From the NCBI GenBank assembly GCA_900751035.1, contig CAADSF010000389.1:1-43694 (forward strand): 43,694 nt of DNA. Direction: 5' to 3'. The position numbers and the translations under genes were made by a program. The DNA comes from an uncultured Oscillospiraceae bacterium (lineage in GTDB: Bacteria; Bacillota; Clostridia; Oscillospirales; Oscillospiraceae). The notes beneath the pieces were generated by a model. The model did not search any database. It was not told the DNA's origin and saw only the letters and a list, made by a program, of their open reading frames with translations. This document shows positions 18,931-27,373 of this stretch, piece by piece. Numbering within the stretch: the stretch's first letter is position 1; every line of letters begins with the position of its first letter.

Positions 18931-19156
18931 CCTGTCTCCTCCGTTCCAGCCGCTTTTTCGCGGCCTGCATTTTGCGCTCGTCCATAGCGGCCCGGTCGCC
19001 TGTGATTGCGTCCATTTCGTTTTCGACCTGACAAAATAGATATTCCAGCCCGGCCATCAGCTTGCGGTGCCATCGGTTGAGCGCGGCCGTGTCAGCCGCG
19101 GCGTTGCCGGTCAGCTCCGGCGGCTCTCCCGCCAGCTGTCGGATATTTTGCAGCAT
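18923..19156 (-). CDS. Small coiled-coil hypothetical protein
   Basis: 77 residues, helical, with a basic C-terminus (KKRLERRRQDG) and a heptad-like middle. The ATG follows GGAGGGAAAT. It overlaps the start of the 600-residue gene by eight bases and lies 14 bp after terminase. Size and place would suit a head-completion, connector or packaging accessory factor. No domain recognised. Confidence 0.75.
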   Translation of the reverse strand: MLQNIRQLAGEPPELTGNAAADTAALNRWHRKLMAGLEYLFCQVENEMDAITGDRAAMDERKMQAAKKRLERRRQDG

Positions 19157-19170
19157 ATTTCCCTCCTATT

Positions 19171-20667
19171 TCAGAATGGGTTGCCCCATTTGCTGATCAG
19201 ATAGGCCCGCTCCGTAGCGTCGGCCGATCTGTAGTCCTCCCATTGATCCTTGTCCCATTTTGCGCGCTTGTGCCGCGTCTCTACGGTCGCCCGCTGCTGC
19301 TGGCGCACATAGTAGGTGATCGCCAGCGCCATCACGCAGTCGTCGTGCGCGCCCTCGACCGCCTCCGGCCGTCCCTTGCTGTTTCGGGCAAAGGTGAGCA
19401 TCTCGTTGAGGCAGTCCTCATCGTCGATCAGCTCCGGATGCTCACGCATGATCCCCTGCAGCTCCGCGATGATGACCGGCCGCGTCAGACGGTCCGTCTT
19501 AAAGCCGAGCGCCTCGCGCACCACATGCGTCAGGCTGTCCTCGACCTGCCGCACGAACTGCCGCGGATACCGCAGTCGTGAAAGCTCCTTGATCGGATGC
19601 GTCGAAAAGTTGGCCTCGATGCCGACGAGCGCCTGATTGTACCACATGCCGAGGCACCATACCTCACGGGCAAACAGATCCTCGTCGGTCCTCGTGCGGT
19701 ACTTTGCCACGAGCCGCCCCGTGCTGTTATCGATGACACACGCAACAAACCAGTCAGAGCCCTCTCCCGCCGTGTCCGCCCCGATGACGTAAGGGTGTCC
19801 CGCCTTTGGCTCCTCCCAGACGAGCGTCTCGCCGTCTTCCGCGTCCGTAAACGCTGCGTCCGTGATCGCGGTCTCGTCGTAGCGGTAGGCAAATCTCCCG
19901 CGCCGGATCGGCTTTTTGCAGTGCAGCAGCCGCTCCATCAGGATATCGCGCCGGAAGATCGTCTGACTCAGCACGCCCCACTGCCCGAGGCAGTATACCT
20001 GATAGTAATAGGGATCCGTCTCGCGGAATGCCTCCAGCGTCAGGCGGTCCTCCTCCGGCAGAAAGCGGTTGTCCTTGTACGTCGTCCGGCTCGTCACGAC
20101 GCGCGCGTCCTCACGGTCGAAAAACCGCTTTTTGAGCCAGTGTGTGAGGGAGATTGGGTTAAACGAGATGATGATCTGCTTGTAATATTTGCGCTCGCCG
20201 CGGAGTCGGATGTCGAGCTGGTTGAAGTCTCCCTCCAGCAGCTCGCTCGCCTCCTCGATCCAGATGCCCGAGATATCGTGGATGGATTTGAGCTTTTCCA
20301 CGTCATCCAGCCCGGCAAACAGGATCTCGCTCCCGTTGGTAAACGTGATGTACATGTCGCCGCTTTTGCCGCGCGGGATCATCTTGACGGCCGGTCCGTA
20401 GTACTGCATGGCCTGCGCCTTGAGCTGGTCAAAGCAGCTCTCGCGCAGCGTCTTGGCGACCTTTCGGACCACGAGCATTCTGTGTCCCGGCTCCGTCGCG
20501 CAGCGCTCCAGCACCTTGCGGCCTGCAAAAATCGACTTGCCGCTGCCGCCGCCGCCCATCAGGATCAGGTGCCGGTGATGATCGAAAAACAAGGGCAGGA
20601 AAACGGCGTTGTTGCTCTCGCACAGCTGCTTGTACCACAGCGCAGCCTGCAGCGCCTTGTCGTCCAT
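19171..20667 (-). CDS. terL: Terminase large subunit
   Basis: 498 residues; ATPase plus nuclease motor that packages DNA into the capsid. The Walker A motif GGGGSGKS is at residues 38-45, the Walker B region GIWIEEA near 135, and an RGERKYYKQ/ISFNP coupling region near 150-170. The RNase H-like nuclease domain starts with VIGADTAGEGSDW (first Asp near 296) and ends with HDDCVMALA (acidic pair near 442). Length and motifs match the Terminase_6 type. The small subunit is not next to it but about 9.4 kb away beyond the lysis and fibre genes. The start has a GGGGGCAGGAAA leader. Confidence 0.95.
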   Translation of the reverse strand: MDDKALQAALWYKQLCESNNAVFLPLFFDHHRHLILMGGGGSGKSIFAGRKVLERCATEPGHRMLVVRKVAKTLRESCFDQLKAQAMQYYGPAVKMIPRGKSGDMYITFTNGSEILFAGLDDVEKLKSIHDISGIWIEEASELLEGDFNQLDIRLRGERKYYKQIIISFNPISLTHWLKKRFFDREDARVVTSRTTYKDNRFLPEEDRLTLEAFRETDPYYYQVYCLGQWGVLSQTIFRRDILMERLLHCKKPIRRGRFAYRYDETAITDAAFTDAEDGETLVWEEPKAGHPYVIGADTAGEGSDWFVACVIDNSTGRLVAKYRTRTDEDLFAREVWCLGMWYNQALVGIEANFSTHPIKELSRLRYPRQFVRQVEDSLTHVVREALGFKTDRLTRPVIIAELQGIMREHPELIDDEDCLNEMLTFARNSKGRPEAVEGAHDDCVMALAITYYVRQQQRATVETRHKRAKWDKDQWEDYRSADATERAYLISKWGNPF

Positions 20668-20700
20668 TTTCCTGCCCCCTTTTTACTTGCTCATGTTCCC

Positions 20701-21711
20701 TCAGGTAAGCGAGCTGCCGAAGCTCACGCCCGCGGCCGCGAAGGCGCGGTAATCGTAGAAGCCGCCCGTGAATCTGGCGTTGCCCTTCCAGACGTTCGCG
20801 TCGTTCTCGGCGATCTCGCTGCGCACGGTCAGCGGCTTGCGGTCAACATCCACGGCGCCGTAGTAGCGCTTGTTGTACTCGAGGTCCGCGAGGATCCACG
20901 GGTAGCCGCTCGTCCCCATGTAGGCGTTGAGGTACGGCGCGATGATCACGTTCCAATTGCCGAACTGGTAATTGAACTTGTTGCTCGCGGCCGTGCCGGT
21001 GTCGTGGAACGCACCCAGCACGCCGAAGACGTCTGCCTTGGCCTTTGCATCATTCGGGATGATGATGGTGTTCGGTTCAAGTCCCGTGGGCTCGCCGCTG
21101 TCGGTCTTGAGATTCTGCATGGCCGTCGCCACGAGGCCGAGGTTAGTCTCAGAGAACGCGTTGGAGAATGCGTTGCTCTGCGTCTTGCCGGTGCGCTTGA
21201 TCTTGTGGGACTGCGAAAACAGCTTCACGTCGTCCTTGGTCTTCGTCGAGAAGGTCTCGACGCCGAGCTTCATCGTGTCGTTGTTCTGCAGCGCCGTGCC
21301 GAGCAGGCCCCAGAAAAACTTGGATCGTGCGCGCCAGTAGTCGTCCAGGAACTGGATCGGCTTGCCCTTGAGCACGCTGTCGAGCTTGTCCTCCATCATC
21401 TCCATGGAGATCGAGAAACTGCCCTTCCACGTCACCGGCCGGAAGGTCTTGAAATAGCCCTCCTCGATGCCGCCCTGCGGATACGCGCCGTTCTCGCCGA
21501 CCGGCTCAAAGCTGTTGCTGCCGGTCAGCCCGCCGAGCGTAGTGCTCGCCGTCGTGATCGGCATGTTGACAAAGAGATCCTGCAGTGCGTTGCCCTCCCT
21601 CTGCATCCACGCCTCATACTCTCTCTCCAAGAGCATGCGCAGCGGAGACTGCAGCTCGCCAAAGAGCGAGTTGGTCACGTTGCTGGATTCCGAAACGATA
21701 ATTCCTGCCAA
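20701..21711 (-). CDS. Major capsid protein (HK97-like fold candidate)
   Basis: 336 residues. Position after the scaffold and decoration genes and before terminase, abundant beta segments, a long N-terminal helix (LFGELQSPLRMLLEREYEAW) and a Gly/Thr loop (TTASTTLGGLTGSNSF) resembling an E-loop support a HK97-type shell protein, near the Mu gpT-like group. YPWILADLEYNKRYYG and a hydrophobic C-terminus fit the A-domain and spine. No N-terminal protease-processed delta domain is evident; the separate 311-residue gene probably supplies scaffold. The start follows a GGAGGGGAAAT-type site. Confidence 0.87.
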   Translation of the reverse strand: MAGIIVSESSNVTNSLFGELQSPLRMLLEREYEAWMQREGNALQDLFVNMPITTASTTLGGLTGSNSFEPVGENGAYPQGGIEEGYFKTFRPVTWKGSFSISMEMMEDKLDSVLKGKPIQFLDDYWRARSKFFWGLLGTALQNNDTMKLGVETFSTKTKDDVKLFSQSHKIKRTGKTQSNAFSNAFSETNLGLVATAMQNLKTDSGEPTGLEPNTIIIPNDAKAKADVFGVLGAFHDTGTAASNKFNYQFGNWNVIIAPYLNAYMGTSGYPWILADLEYNKRYYGAVDVDRKPLTVRSEIAENDANVWKGNARFTGGFYDYRAFAAAGVSFGSSLT

Positions 21712-21730
21712 ATATTTCCCCTCCTGTCTG

Positions 21731-22150
21731 TTAGCCCGTGCTCGTCACCGTGCCCGGGCGAATAAATCTGCCGCGGACCGTGTCTCCGATCGCCGTGCCC
21801 TTGAATGCCACGACCTCAAAGACGCCGTTTGTCGTGGTCGCCGTGGCCTTGGCGCCGGTCGTGTCGATCGTCACCATCTGGCCGACGGCCGCACCGGTGT
21901 TGGCCGCGCTCCACTCCGTCTCAAAGATCGTCTCCTCGTGCACGCGGATGCAGGGGATCACGTCCCCGGCAGCCACCGTGCCGCCGTACATGCTGATATA
22001 GTCCGGACGCGTTGCGCCGGTGCACTTTGCAAGCTTGCCGCTCGTGAGCGTCAGCGCCATGCCGACGGTGCATGCCCCGATGGCGGATGCCTCGAGGTAT
22101 TCCCACGGCTCAGGCTGACCGTCGCGGTAGCTCTGCGGTAAAAATGCCAT
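21731..22150 (-). CDS. Capsid decoration/head stabilisation protein
   Basis: 139 residues, small beta-barrel pattern with many Thr/Gly/Val residues (GQMVTIDTTGAKATATTTNG) and a short helical start. It lies between scaffold and major capsid, the common place for DUF2190- or gpD-like decoration proteins that bind capsid threefold sites. The start has GGAGGACAA. Identification is by size, composition and place. Confidence 0.75.
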   Translation of the reverse strand: MAFLPQSYRDGQPEPWEYLEASAIGACTVGMALTLTSGKLAKCTGATRPDYISMYGGTVAAGDVIPCIRVHEETIFETEWSAANTGAAVGQMVTIDTTGAKATATTTNGVFEVVAFKGTAIGDTVRGRFIRPGTVTSTG

Positions 22151-22168
22151 TTGTCCTCCTTCCGGCCG

Positions 22169-23104
22169 TTATCCGGCCTTGTGTGTCTTGTTGTAATGTG
22201 CGGAGATCTCCGCATCCGTCGCATTGGGGTTGAGTGCCTTGTAAAAGGCCTTGACCCCTGCCGGGACGGGTGCCGGGGTGTCTCCGGTCGTCTGCCGTGT
22301 CCGCTGCTGATGCTGCAGCCCGGCCGCAGCGTTTCGCGCTGCCTGTTCTCCTGCTGCTCGCTGGCCGCGCTGCAGGGCATCAAAGTTTGCCAGCCGGTAT
22401 GCGTCTACGTAGTTGTTGCCTCGACGCACCGCATCTGCAAATTTCGAGCCGGTCTCCATCGCCATGATGTCGTCCAGCGACTTGATGGCGGGGTTCATGC
22501 GGCGGATCTCCGCCAGCTCCGTCTCCCGGCGCTGCGAAAACTCCTGCGCTCCGGCTCTCTGCTCGGCTGCCTCGGCGCGCTGCTGCGCCTCCTTGGCTCC
22601 GCTGAGGATCTGCTGGATCTCCGGCGACTGCATCAGGGCCTGCTGCAGCCCCTCCGGTGTCAGCCGTCCGGCCTTGAGGTCGTTTGCCAGCTTGGCGTTT
22701 GCCGTGGCGGCCTGGAATGCTCTCCAGTCCTCCATGTTTTCCACGGTTTTCCCCGTAAACGGATCCTTGATCCCGGCTTTGCCAAAGACCTCTTTCTCCC
22801 ACTTTGCCCGCTCGGACGCCAGTGCGGCGTCGATCGCCTCCCGCTGCTCCCGCTCTCTGCGGGCCGCAGCCTGCTGGCGGCGGGTCTCCTTGTCCTGCGG
22901 CTGCTGCGCCTCCTCCTGCGGAGCGTCCTCCGCGTCCGGCTGCGCCTCTGCCGCGTGATCTTCCGCTTCTTCGGCCTCTGCAGGTTCGGCGATCTCCTGC
23001 CCGTTTTCGCCTGCCGGAGTCTCGTCAGCGTCAGGGTCGGCGACCTCCTGCCCGTTTGCGCCTTCTTCGGGCTGCGGCAGCCCAAACTTCTGATACCAAT
23101 CCAT
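22169..23104 (-). CDS. Scaffolding protein
   Basis: 311 residues. The first 85 are very acidic and low-complexity (EEAEDHAAEAQPDAED, with a repeated NGQEVAD/NGQEIAE unit). Next comes a long charged coiled coil (about 85-210), and the end is a small basic, partly helical domain. Acidic start, central coiled coil and basic capsid-binding tail are the standard scaffold layout, and the gene is just upstream of decoration and capsid. The start follows GGAGGGAACACA. No protease active site seen. Confidence 0.82.
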   Translation of the reverse strand: MDWYQKFGLPQPEEGANGQEVADPDADETPAGENGQEIAEPAEAEEAEDHAAEAQPDAEDAPQEEAQQPQDKETRRQQAAARREREQREAIDAALASERAKWEKEVFGKAGIKDPFTGKTVENMEDWRAFQAATANAKLANDLKAGRLTPEGLQQALMQSPEIQQILSGAKEAQQRAEAAEQRAGAQEFSQRRETELAEIRRMNPAIKSLDDIMAMETGSKFADAVRRGNNYVDAYRLANFDALQRGQRAAGEQAARNAAAGLQHQQRTRQTTGDTPAPVPAGVKAFYKALNPNATDAEISAHYNKTHKAG

Positions 23105-23130
23105 TGTGTTCCCTCCTGCCCCTCAGGGCG

Positions 23131-23304
23131 TCACTTGTTGCTGCCCGCGTTGCCGCTGAGCTTCTTGCCTGCCGTCATGCGCAGGTCCGTGCCGGTGTGG
23201 ATCCGGCTCTGATCCGCCGTCGGCTTTTTGGCAAAAGGTGCCTTGACGTACTGCTGTCCGCCGTGGCCGATCTTGCCCGCGTAGCCGTCTCTGCTGTCTG
23301 CCAT
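23131..23304 (-). CDS. Small basic head-operon leader protein
   Basis: 57 residues, basic and Gly/Lys-rich (YAGKIGHGGQQYVKAPFAKK). The ATG at 23304 is preferred over upstream starts because of its GAGGGGACAGC site and because the late promoter-like element lies just upstream, giving a transcript that starts about 20-25 bases before it. Same reading frame as a longer possible ORF whose start would fall inside the promoter. First gene of the head operon; function unknown. Confidence 0.75.
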   Translation of the reverse strand: MADSRDGYAGKIGHGGQQYVKAPFAKKPTADQSRIHTGTDLRMTAGKKLSGNAGSNK

Positions 23305-23333
23305 GCTGTCCCCTCCTCTCACCGGTTTTGGCC

Positions 23334-23368
23334 ATTTTACCCCAAAAGCCGTGTTAGTTACCGTCAAC
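23334..23368 (-). promoter_or_regulatory. Late promoter-like element, copy 1
   Basis: On the - strand, box GTTGACGGTAACTAACACG (23350-23368), then -10-like TAAAAT (23334-23339) preceded by GGGG. From TTGACG to the -10 is 22 bp, too long for a normal -35/-10 pair, so an activator is likely. The same box and spacing recur at 30683-30717 and 33616-33650. It lies 30 bp before the first head gene. Confidence 0.7.
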
Positions 23369-23388
23369 TTGCACTGCCGTGTAAGCAT

Positions 23389-23428
23389 GCAAAAAGAGCG
23401 CCCTGCAGTCTCCCGCAGAGCGCTCTCT
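23389..23428 (-). terminator. Terminator after the holin gene
   Basis: On the - strand AGAGCGCTCTGCGGG pairs with CTGCAGGGCGCTCT across a short loop and is followed by TTTTTGC. It lies just after the holin stop (23437) and just before late promoter copy 1, dividing the lysis/fibre operon from the head operon. Confidence 0.9.
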
Positions 23429-23436
23429 TTCCTGCC

Positions 23437-23637
23437 TTATTCGGTTTTTTCTTCCGGCAGGCCCGCCACGCTGGTCAGCAGGCTGAGCACGCCCGCCAGC
23501 GCGGAAGCGCTGGCCACAACGGCCCAGTTGACCTCGCCGAGCACGGCGCTCGTGCCGATCGTCGCCACGGCCGTCTGCGCCACCGTCTTCACGGCGCGGA
23601 TCGCGGCCGCCTTGAGCCACTTCTTCCAGTTTCTCAT
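23437..23637 (-). CDS. Holin
   Basis: 66 residues. The ATG at 23637 follows GAGGAGGACAAGA. After a basic N-terminus (MRNWKKWLKAAAIRAVK) are two hydrophobic, Ala/Val-rich membrane segments (about 18-34 and 37-58) joined by a GEVNW turn, and an acidic tail (LPEEKTE). Short size, two membrane helices, and location two genes after the amidase match a class II phage holin of the r1t/Dp-1-like type found in Firmicutes phages. It would open the membrane for the endolysin. It is the last gene before a strong terminator. Confidence 0.88.
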   Translation of the reverse strand: MRNWKKWLKAAAIRAVKTVAQTAVATIGTSAVLGEVNWAVVASASALAGVLSLLTSVAGLPEEKTE

Positions 23638-23650
23638 GTTCTTGTCCTCC

Positions 23651-23971
23651 TCATTTGATTCCCATCCTCGCCAGCAACCACGCGACGACCGCGCCGACTG
23701 CCACGAGGATGATCTTTTCCACAACCTTTTCCCAGCGCTTTCCGGGCGCTGCCTGCAGTGCCTCGATGCTTTTGCGCACCGCCTTGATGTCCTCGCCGCT
23801 CTTGGCCACGTCCCTCCGGATCGTCTGTTGCTCCTGTGCCATCACGGCCACGCTCGTGGCCAGCTTGTTTAATGCCTTTTGGTCCTGCTCCAGCTCATCG
23901 ATCCGGTGCGTGTTGCTTTTGCTGCGCTGCTCCGTCTCCGTCAGCTTTTGGATCAGCTCATCCTGCGTCAC
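23651..23971 (-). CDS. XhlA-like membrane-anchored coiled-coil lysis protein
   Basis: 106 residues starting at a GTG (23971), chosen because it comes five bases after the amidase stop and the coding sense upstream belongs to the amidase in another frame. Residues 1-80 are a long coiled coil (KLTETEQRSKSNTHRIDELE), then a single membrane helix near the C-terminus (IILVAVGAVVAWLLA) and a short basic end. This is the layout of hemolysin XhlA-type proteins that act with a holin and amidase. It sits between both of those here, which supports the call. Confidence 0.82.
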   Translation of the reverse strand: MTQDELIQKLTETEQRSKSNTHRIDELEQDQKALNKLATSVAVMAQEQQTIRRDVAKSGEDIKAVRKSIEALQAAPGKRWEKVVEKIILVAVGAVVAWLLARMGIK

Positions 23972-23975
23972 CGCC

Positions 23976-25031
23976 TCACCGCCTCTCCAGATACTCGAGC
24001 TTAGCGTACCCGGTCTCGCCCGCTGCGTCCACAAGGTACAGCCACTCGCCCGTGTGATACCCGTAGCAACTGCACCTGCTGCCGTCCGGCATCACGCGGA
24101 GGCTGGCATACTGCGTGCCCGGTCCCTTGCGCAGGTTGAGCCCGCCGTTTGCCCTGACGGCGTAGCCGCGCCGGTATCCGGCCGTGTACTGCTTCGGCGG
24201 CTGTATCTTGTTGTCCGGCACGACGGTCGTGCCGCCGGAATACACCGCCTTGCCGCCGGGTCCGTACACGCTGTACCCCGTCGGGCAGGCCGCAATGGCG
24301 TTGCCGAGATCGCTGTATGCCCCGATCTGGCTGGCTGCGTCGCCCCAGCTCTTGCGGATGCGGAAAATTTCCTTTGCGCTCGGCGGCGGCGCCTGCTGTG
24401 GCTTGCCCGCCAGTAGCTCCGCCACGCGCCGCCGCAGCATCCCCATCGTGTAGCCGTGCCGCGGCCACCAGTTGTCCGGATCGTTGTGATCGGAGCCGTA
24501 TCCCCGCTGCCCGGCCTCGTTGTGGGACACGATCTCCGTGATCGTTGGATAGGCCCGCATCAGGTGCGCGCACAGCTCGGCCGCAAGCGCAAACGTGTCA
24601 CGGCAGTAGGCCGCGTCGCTGTGGTCGTCCTCGCAGATCTCAAACTGGATCGAGCAGTCGTTGTAACTGCCCTTTCGGCCGGATCCGACGCCCCAGCACC
24701 GCATCTTCCACGGCAGCGTCTGACATACTGCGAGGCTGCCGTCTGCCAGCTTGCCGATAAAGGCGTGTACGCAGACGTACAGGCCTCCCCGGTTCCAGTC
24801 GTTTCCGTAGCGGTTTGCCCCGAGAATCTCGCGCATCTGCGCGGCCGTCAGGCGCCGCTCCGACGACTGATACTGCATCAGCCCGGCCGTCTGCCCCGGC
24901 GCGGGCTGCACGTACCGGCTGATTCTCGTGTTGTTTGCCGCCGTGCTGTGCACCACGATCTTGGTCGGCGTCATAAACCTTCCGCGCTGGTAGCACTCGT
25001 TGGCCACCAGCAGGCACTGATACTGCTGCAT
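23976..25031 (-). CDS. N-acetylmuramoyl-L-alanine amidase endolysin with SH3 domain
   Basis: 351 residues from the ATG at 25031 (site GAGGAGGGATAAC). Residues 20-175 form an amidase_2 domain: KIVVHSTA gives the first zinc-ligand His (H28), SHNEAG follows, and HNDPDNWWPRHG is the C-terminal zinc/active-site region. It cleaves the lactyl-amide bond between MurNAc and the stem peptide. A linker with a SPOR-like feel (residues 210-270) is followed by a C-terminal bacterial SH3 domain (GGLNLRKGPGTQYASL to the end) for wall binding. No signal peptide, so export needs the holin. Adjacent to XhlA-like and holin genes. Confidence 0.93.
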   Translation of the reverse strand: MQQYQCLLVANECYQRGRFMTPTKIVVHSTAANNTRISRYVQPAPGQTAGLMQYQSSERRLTAAQMREILGANRYGNDWNRGGLYVCVHAFIGKLADGSLAVCQTLPWKMRCWGVGSGRKGSYNDCSIQFEICEDDHSDAAYCRDTFALAAELCAHLMRAYPTITEIVSHNEAGQRGYGSDHNDPDNWWPRHGYTMGMLRRRVAELLAGKPQQAPPPSAKEIFRIRKSWGDAASQIGAYSDLGNAIAACPTGYSVYGPGGKAVYSGGTTVVPDNKIQPPKQYTAGYRRGYAVRANGGLNLRKGPGTQYASLRVMPDGSRCSCYGYHTGEWLYLVDAAGETGYAKLEYLERR

Positions 25032-25032
25032 G

Positions 25033-25374
25033 TTATCCCTCCTCGCACGTTTTTTCCCATCCGATACATTCCATCTGCAATCCATATCTCATTGCTGCGT
25101 CGTATTCGACGCGGCAGCCTCGCGCATCGGACCAGCCGGGGGCAAAATAGACAAGTTCGCACTTTGACATCGCTTCGATGGCTTTCGAGAGGTAGTACAG
25201 CGGTACATTTACCACGCCCGCTGCGGCAAGCTTTTCCTTGTCAAAGTCAAATACCGTTTCGACCACTTCGTAACCTTCCGCCTCCAGCATTTTGACCGCT
25301 TCCGCGCGTTCGGACTCGATCTGCTCTCTGGTCTTGCCTCTCATCGGCTGACTGATCATTGCCTTTTTGCTCAT
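25033..25374 (-). CDS. DUF4406-type small nucleoside deoxyribosyltransferase-like protein
   Basis: 113 residues; ATG 25374 follows GGGAGGGGAACC. Begins KKAMISQPMRGKTREQIESE, then a Rossmann-like pattern with a FAPGWSDARGCRVEYDAA motif, matching the DUF4406 group related to nucleoside 2-deoxyribosyltransferases. Many phages carry it and the substrate is unknown. It lies one base before the amidase start, so it is cotranslated with lysis genes. A second DUF4406 gene (36545-36907) is in the early region. Confidence 0.85.
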   Translation of the reverse strand: MSKKAMISQPMRGKTREQIESERAEAVKMLEAEGYEVVETVFDFDKEKLAAAGVVNVPLYYLSKAIEAMSKCELVYFAPGWSDARGCRVEYDAAMRYGLQMECIGWEKTCEEG

Positions 25375-25390
25375 GGTTCCCCTCCCTGCG

Positions 25391-25522
25391 CTAAAGCGCC
25401 TCAAAATAGTACTCGTCCGTCAGGCTCAACGCCTGCCCGGACCGGATCGCGATATACCGCCGTATCCCGTCGGTGTACCGCATCCCCTCCTCGATCCACA
25501 TGCCGGGTACAAAATAGATCAT
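25391..25522 (-). CDS. 43-residue small protein
   Basis: ATG at 25522 with an ideal GGAGGGAGCAACC site, ending TAG at 25391. Translated start MIYFVPGMWIEEGMRY, end SLTDEYYFEAL; acidic end, aromatic-rich. It fills the gap between the metallophosphoesterase (15 bp upstream) and the DUF4406 gene (16 bp downstream). Similar short WIEEG-type proteins occur in this place in related phages, to my memory. Function unknown. Confidence 0.7.
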   Translation of the reverse strand: MIYFVPGMWIEEGMRYTDGIRRYIAIRSGQALSLTDEYYFEAL

Positions 25523-25537
25523 GGTTGCTCCCTCCTA

Positions 25538-27373
25538 TCACTTCGGCGTCAACGTCGCCGTTAGATTTGCCGCGGTGCCCTTGACGCAGAATTTGAGATA
25601 CCCATGGTCGAGCTTGGCGAGGTCTAGTGTAAAACCAGTCAGATCGGAATCAACCGTGATCGTTCCGGCGGATCCAGTTTTATTCTCGATATAGCCCGCT
25701 GTCCGGTATGTAGTAGCGTCTGGCACAAACATTGCCCACGCGCTGTCTCCGCCGTTCGGATTCGTGCTCCAGTCGTTACCCTTGCAGTTGACTGCGCCGG
25801 TCACTCGGATGATCGCCCCGTTGGGGTACGTCTGCTTGGACACGTCGATCGCTGTATTATGCCCTACCGTTACATATCCGGCCCCCGTTTTTTCCGTGCC
25901 GGAGCTCGTACTCAGGCGCACGTTGTCAATAGCACCATACGTCGCGATCAGGTCTATGGCCGCCGCCTTGACCGTCAGGTTGTAACTCGCCGTAAATCCG
26001 CCGTCTGCCGTCGTGACGGTGATCACGGCATTGCCCGCTGCGTTCGCTGTCACAACGCCGTTTTCGACGCTGGCCACCGTCGGCGCGCTGCTGCTCCACG
26101 TTACGGCCGGGTTCGTCGCGTCGCCCGGAGATACTGTTGCTGTCAGCGTTACGCTTCCGCCGATCGTGAGTTCTCCGGTCGATGCGTTCAATGCTACGCC
26201 CGTGACCGGAACGGTCTGGATGCCGGTAAAAATCTCCCGGTCATATCCCGCCCCATAGCAAAAGCTGTGGATTTTTCCCTCGCTCGGATTGCAGACGTTG
26301 ACCACAAACGCCGTGTCCTTGGCGGAGTTTGCCGTCTTGTTGTAGGTCGTCGTCTCGCCGAACTCGATGCCGTAATATTCTGCGCTGCCGTTTTGCCCGT
26401 ACTCGTTGTTGCGGGCAAAGCACATGTTCGGCGTCGCAACGCGCCAGACGTTGTACTCCGTCCCCGCGCCGCCGGAAATGCTGTTGAGCTTTGCTGCCTT
26501 AAAGCCGTGCACATGCCCATGTACTGCCGCGAGGATTTTGGCGCTGTTGCTCCCGGCAAAGCTGACGGTATTGCCGCTGCTGACGGCGATACTCCCGCCG
26601 TCCACATACGCTTTGACGATGTTGCTCATGATGCAGACCGCGCCCCAGTCAAGGGGATGATGGGACAGGATCAGCACGTTCCAGCCGGTCTTTGCGCCCA
26701 CGGCTTTCAGCGTGTTCGCAAACCACAGCTTCTGCTCATCGGACACGTATTCTTTTTCCGTCGCCTCGGCGGTATTGAGGCAGATGACGCGCAGCTTTTT
26801 GCTCTCAAAGTCTCGGTAGCAATACCCCTCGGTCTCGCTCCCCATCGTTGCTCCGGTGTTGTAGGCTCCGACCATGCCGTATAGTTCAGTTGCCGAAAGC
26901 ACTGCCCCGTTTTGAGCCTTGCTGTATTGCAGGCTGTCGTGATTTCCGAGCGTCCTGAATTGCGGGATGCCCTTGTATGCCTCGTCGATATCTGCATTGA
27001 TCTCTTTGATGTGCTGTCGGCCCTCGGCCAACGTTGTCGTCGAGCTGCCCGCCGTATAGTCCCCGAGATAGCACGCAAAGTCGATATTGGGGATCATGTA
27101 GGCGAGAGCTTTCATCGCCATTCCCGCGTGCAGATTGCCGGTGACGATGCTGCCGCTTGTATCCAACTGGTGAGCGTCGGACGCCGCCAAAAAGACGATG
27201 CTCTCTGCCGTTCGCACCGCAGCCACTTTTTGGGCGACTGCAAGGGCGGCCGTCTTGACGTAGTCCGGGATATCCGCATGCTGGATCGCGTCGGCGGAGC
27301 TCGCCTCCACCTGCACCGCCTTCCCGCCATACGTCGCGTATTTCCCGTCCTTTGTCAGCACCTTAACCGCCAT
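25538..27373 (-). CDS. Virion-associated metallophosphoesterase with Ig-like domain
   Basis: 611 residues. Residues 1-45 look like a virion-attachment tag. Residues 58-300 carry all calcineurin-like phosphoesterase motifs: D66-x-H68, GD (D105), GNHD (N144, H145, D146), SHHP (H238) and GHVH (H287, H289), so a two-metal centre is intact. Residues 390-468 are a Big_2-type Ig-like domain and the last 140 residues a beta-sandwich, probably carbohydrate-binding. It is encoded between the fibre genes and lysis genes, so it probably sits on the tail and hydrolyses phosphodiesters in a surface polymer such as teichoic acid or capsule; the substrate is inference. It overlaps the next upstream gene by 11 bases. 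Confidence 0.88.
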   Translation of the reverse strand: MAVKVLTKDGKYATYGGKAVQVEASSADAIQHADIPDYVKTAALAVAQKVAAVRTAESIVFLAASDAHQLDTSGSIVTGNLHAGMAMKALAYMIPNIDFACYLGDYTAGSSTTTLAEGRQHIKEINADIDEAYKGIPQFRTLGNHDSLQYSKAQNGAVLSATELYGMVGAYNTGATMGSETEGYCYRDFESKKLRVICLNTAEATEKEYVSDEQKLWFANTLKAVGAKTGWNVLILSHHPLDWGAVCIMSNIVKAYVDGGSIAVSSGNTVSFAGSNSAKILAAVHGHVHGFKAAKLNSISGGAGTEYNVWRVATPNMCFARNNEYGQNGSAEYYGIEFGETTTYNKTANSAKDTAFVVNVCNPSEGKIHSFCYGAGYDREIFTGIQTVPVTGVALNASTGELTIGGSVTLTATVSPGDATNPAVTWSSSAPTVASVENGVVTANAAGNAVITVTTADGGFTASYNLTVKAAAIDLIATYGAIDNVRLSTSSGTEKTGAGYVTVGHNTAIDVSKQTYPNGAIIRVTGAVNCKGNDWSTNPNGGDSAWAMFVPDATTYRTAGYIENKTGSAGTITVDSDLTGFTLDLAKLDHGYLKFCVKGTAANLTATLTPK

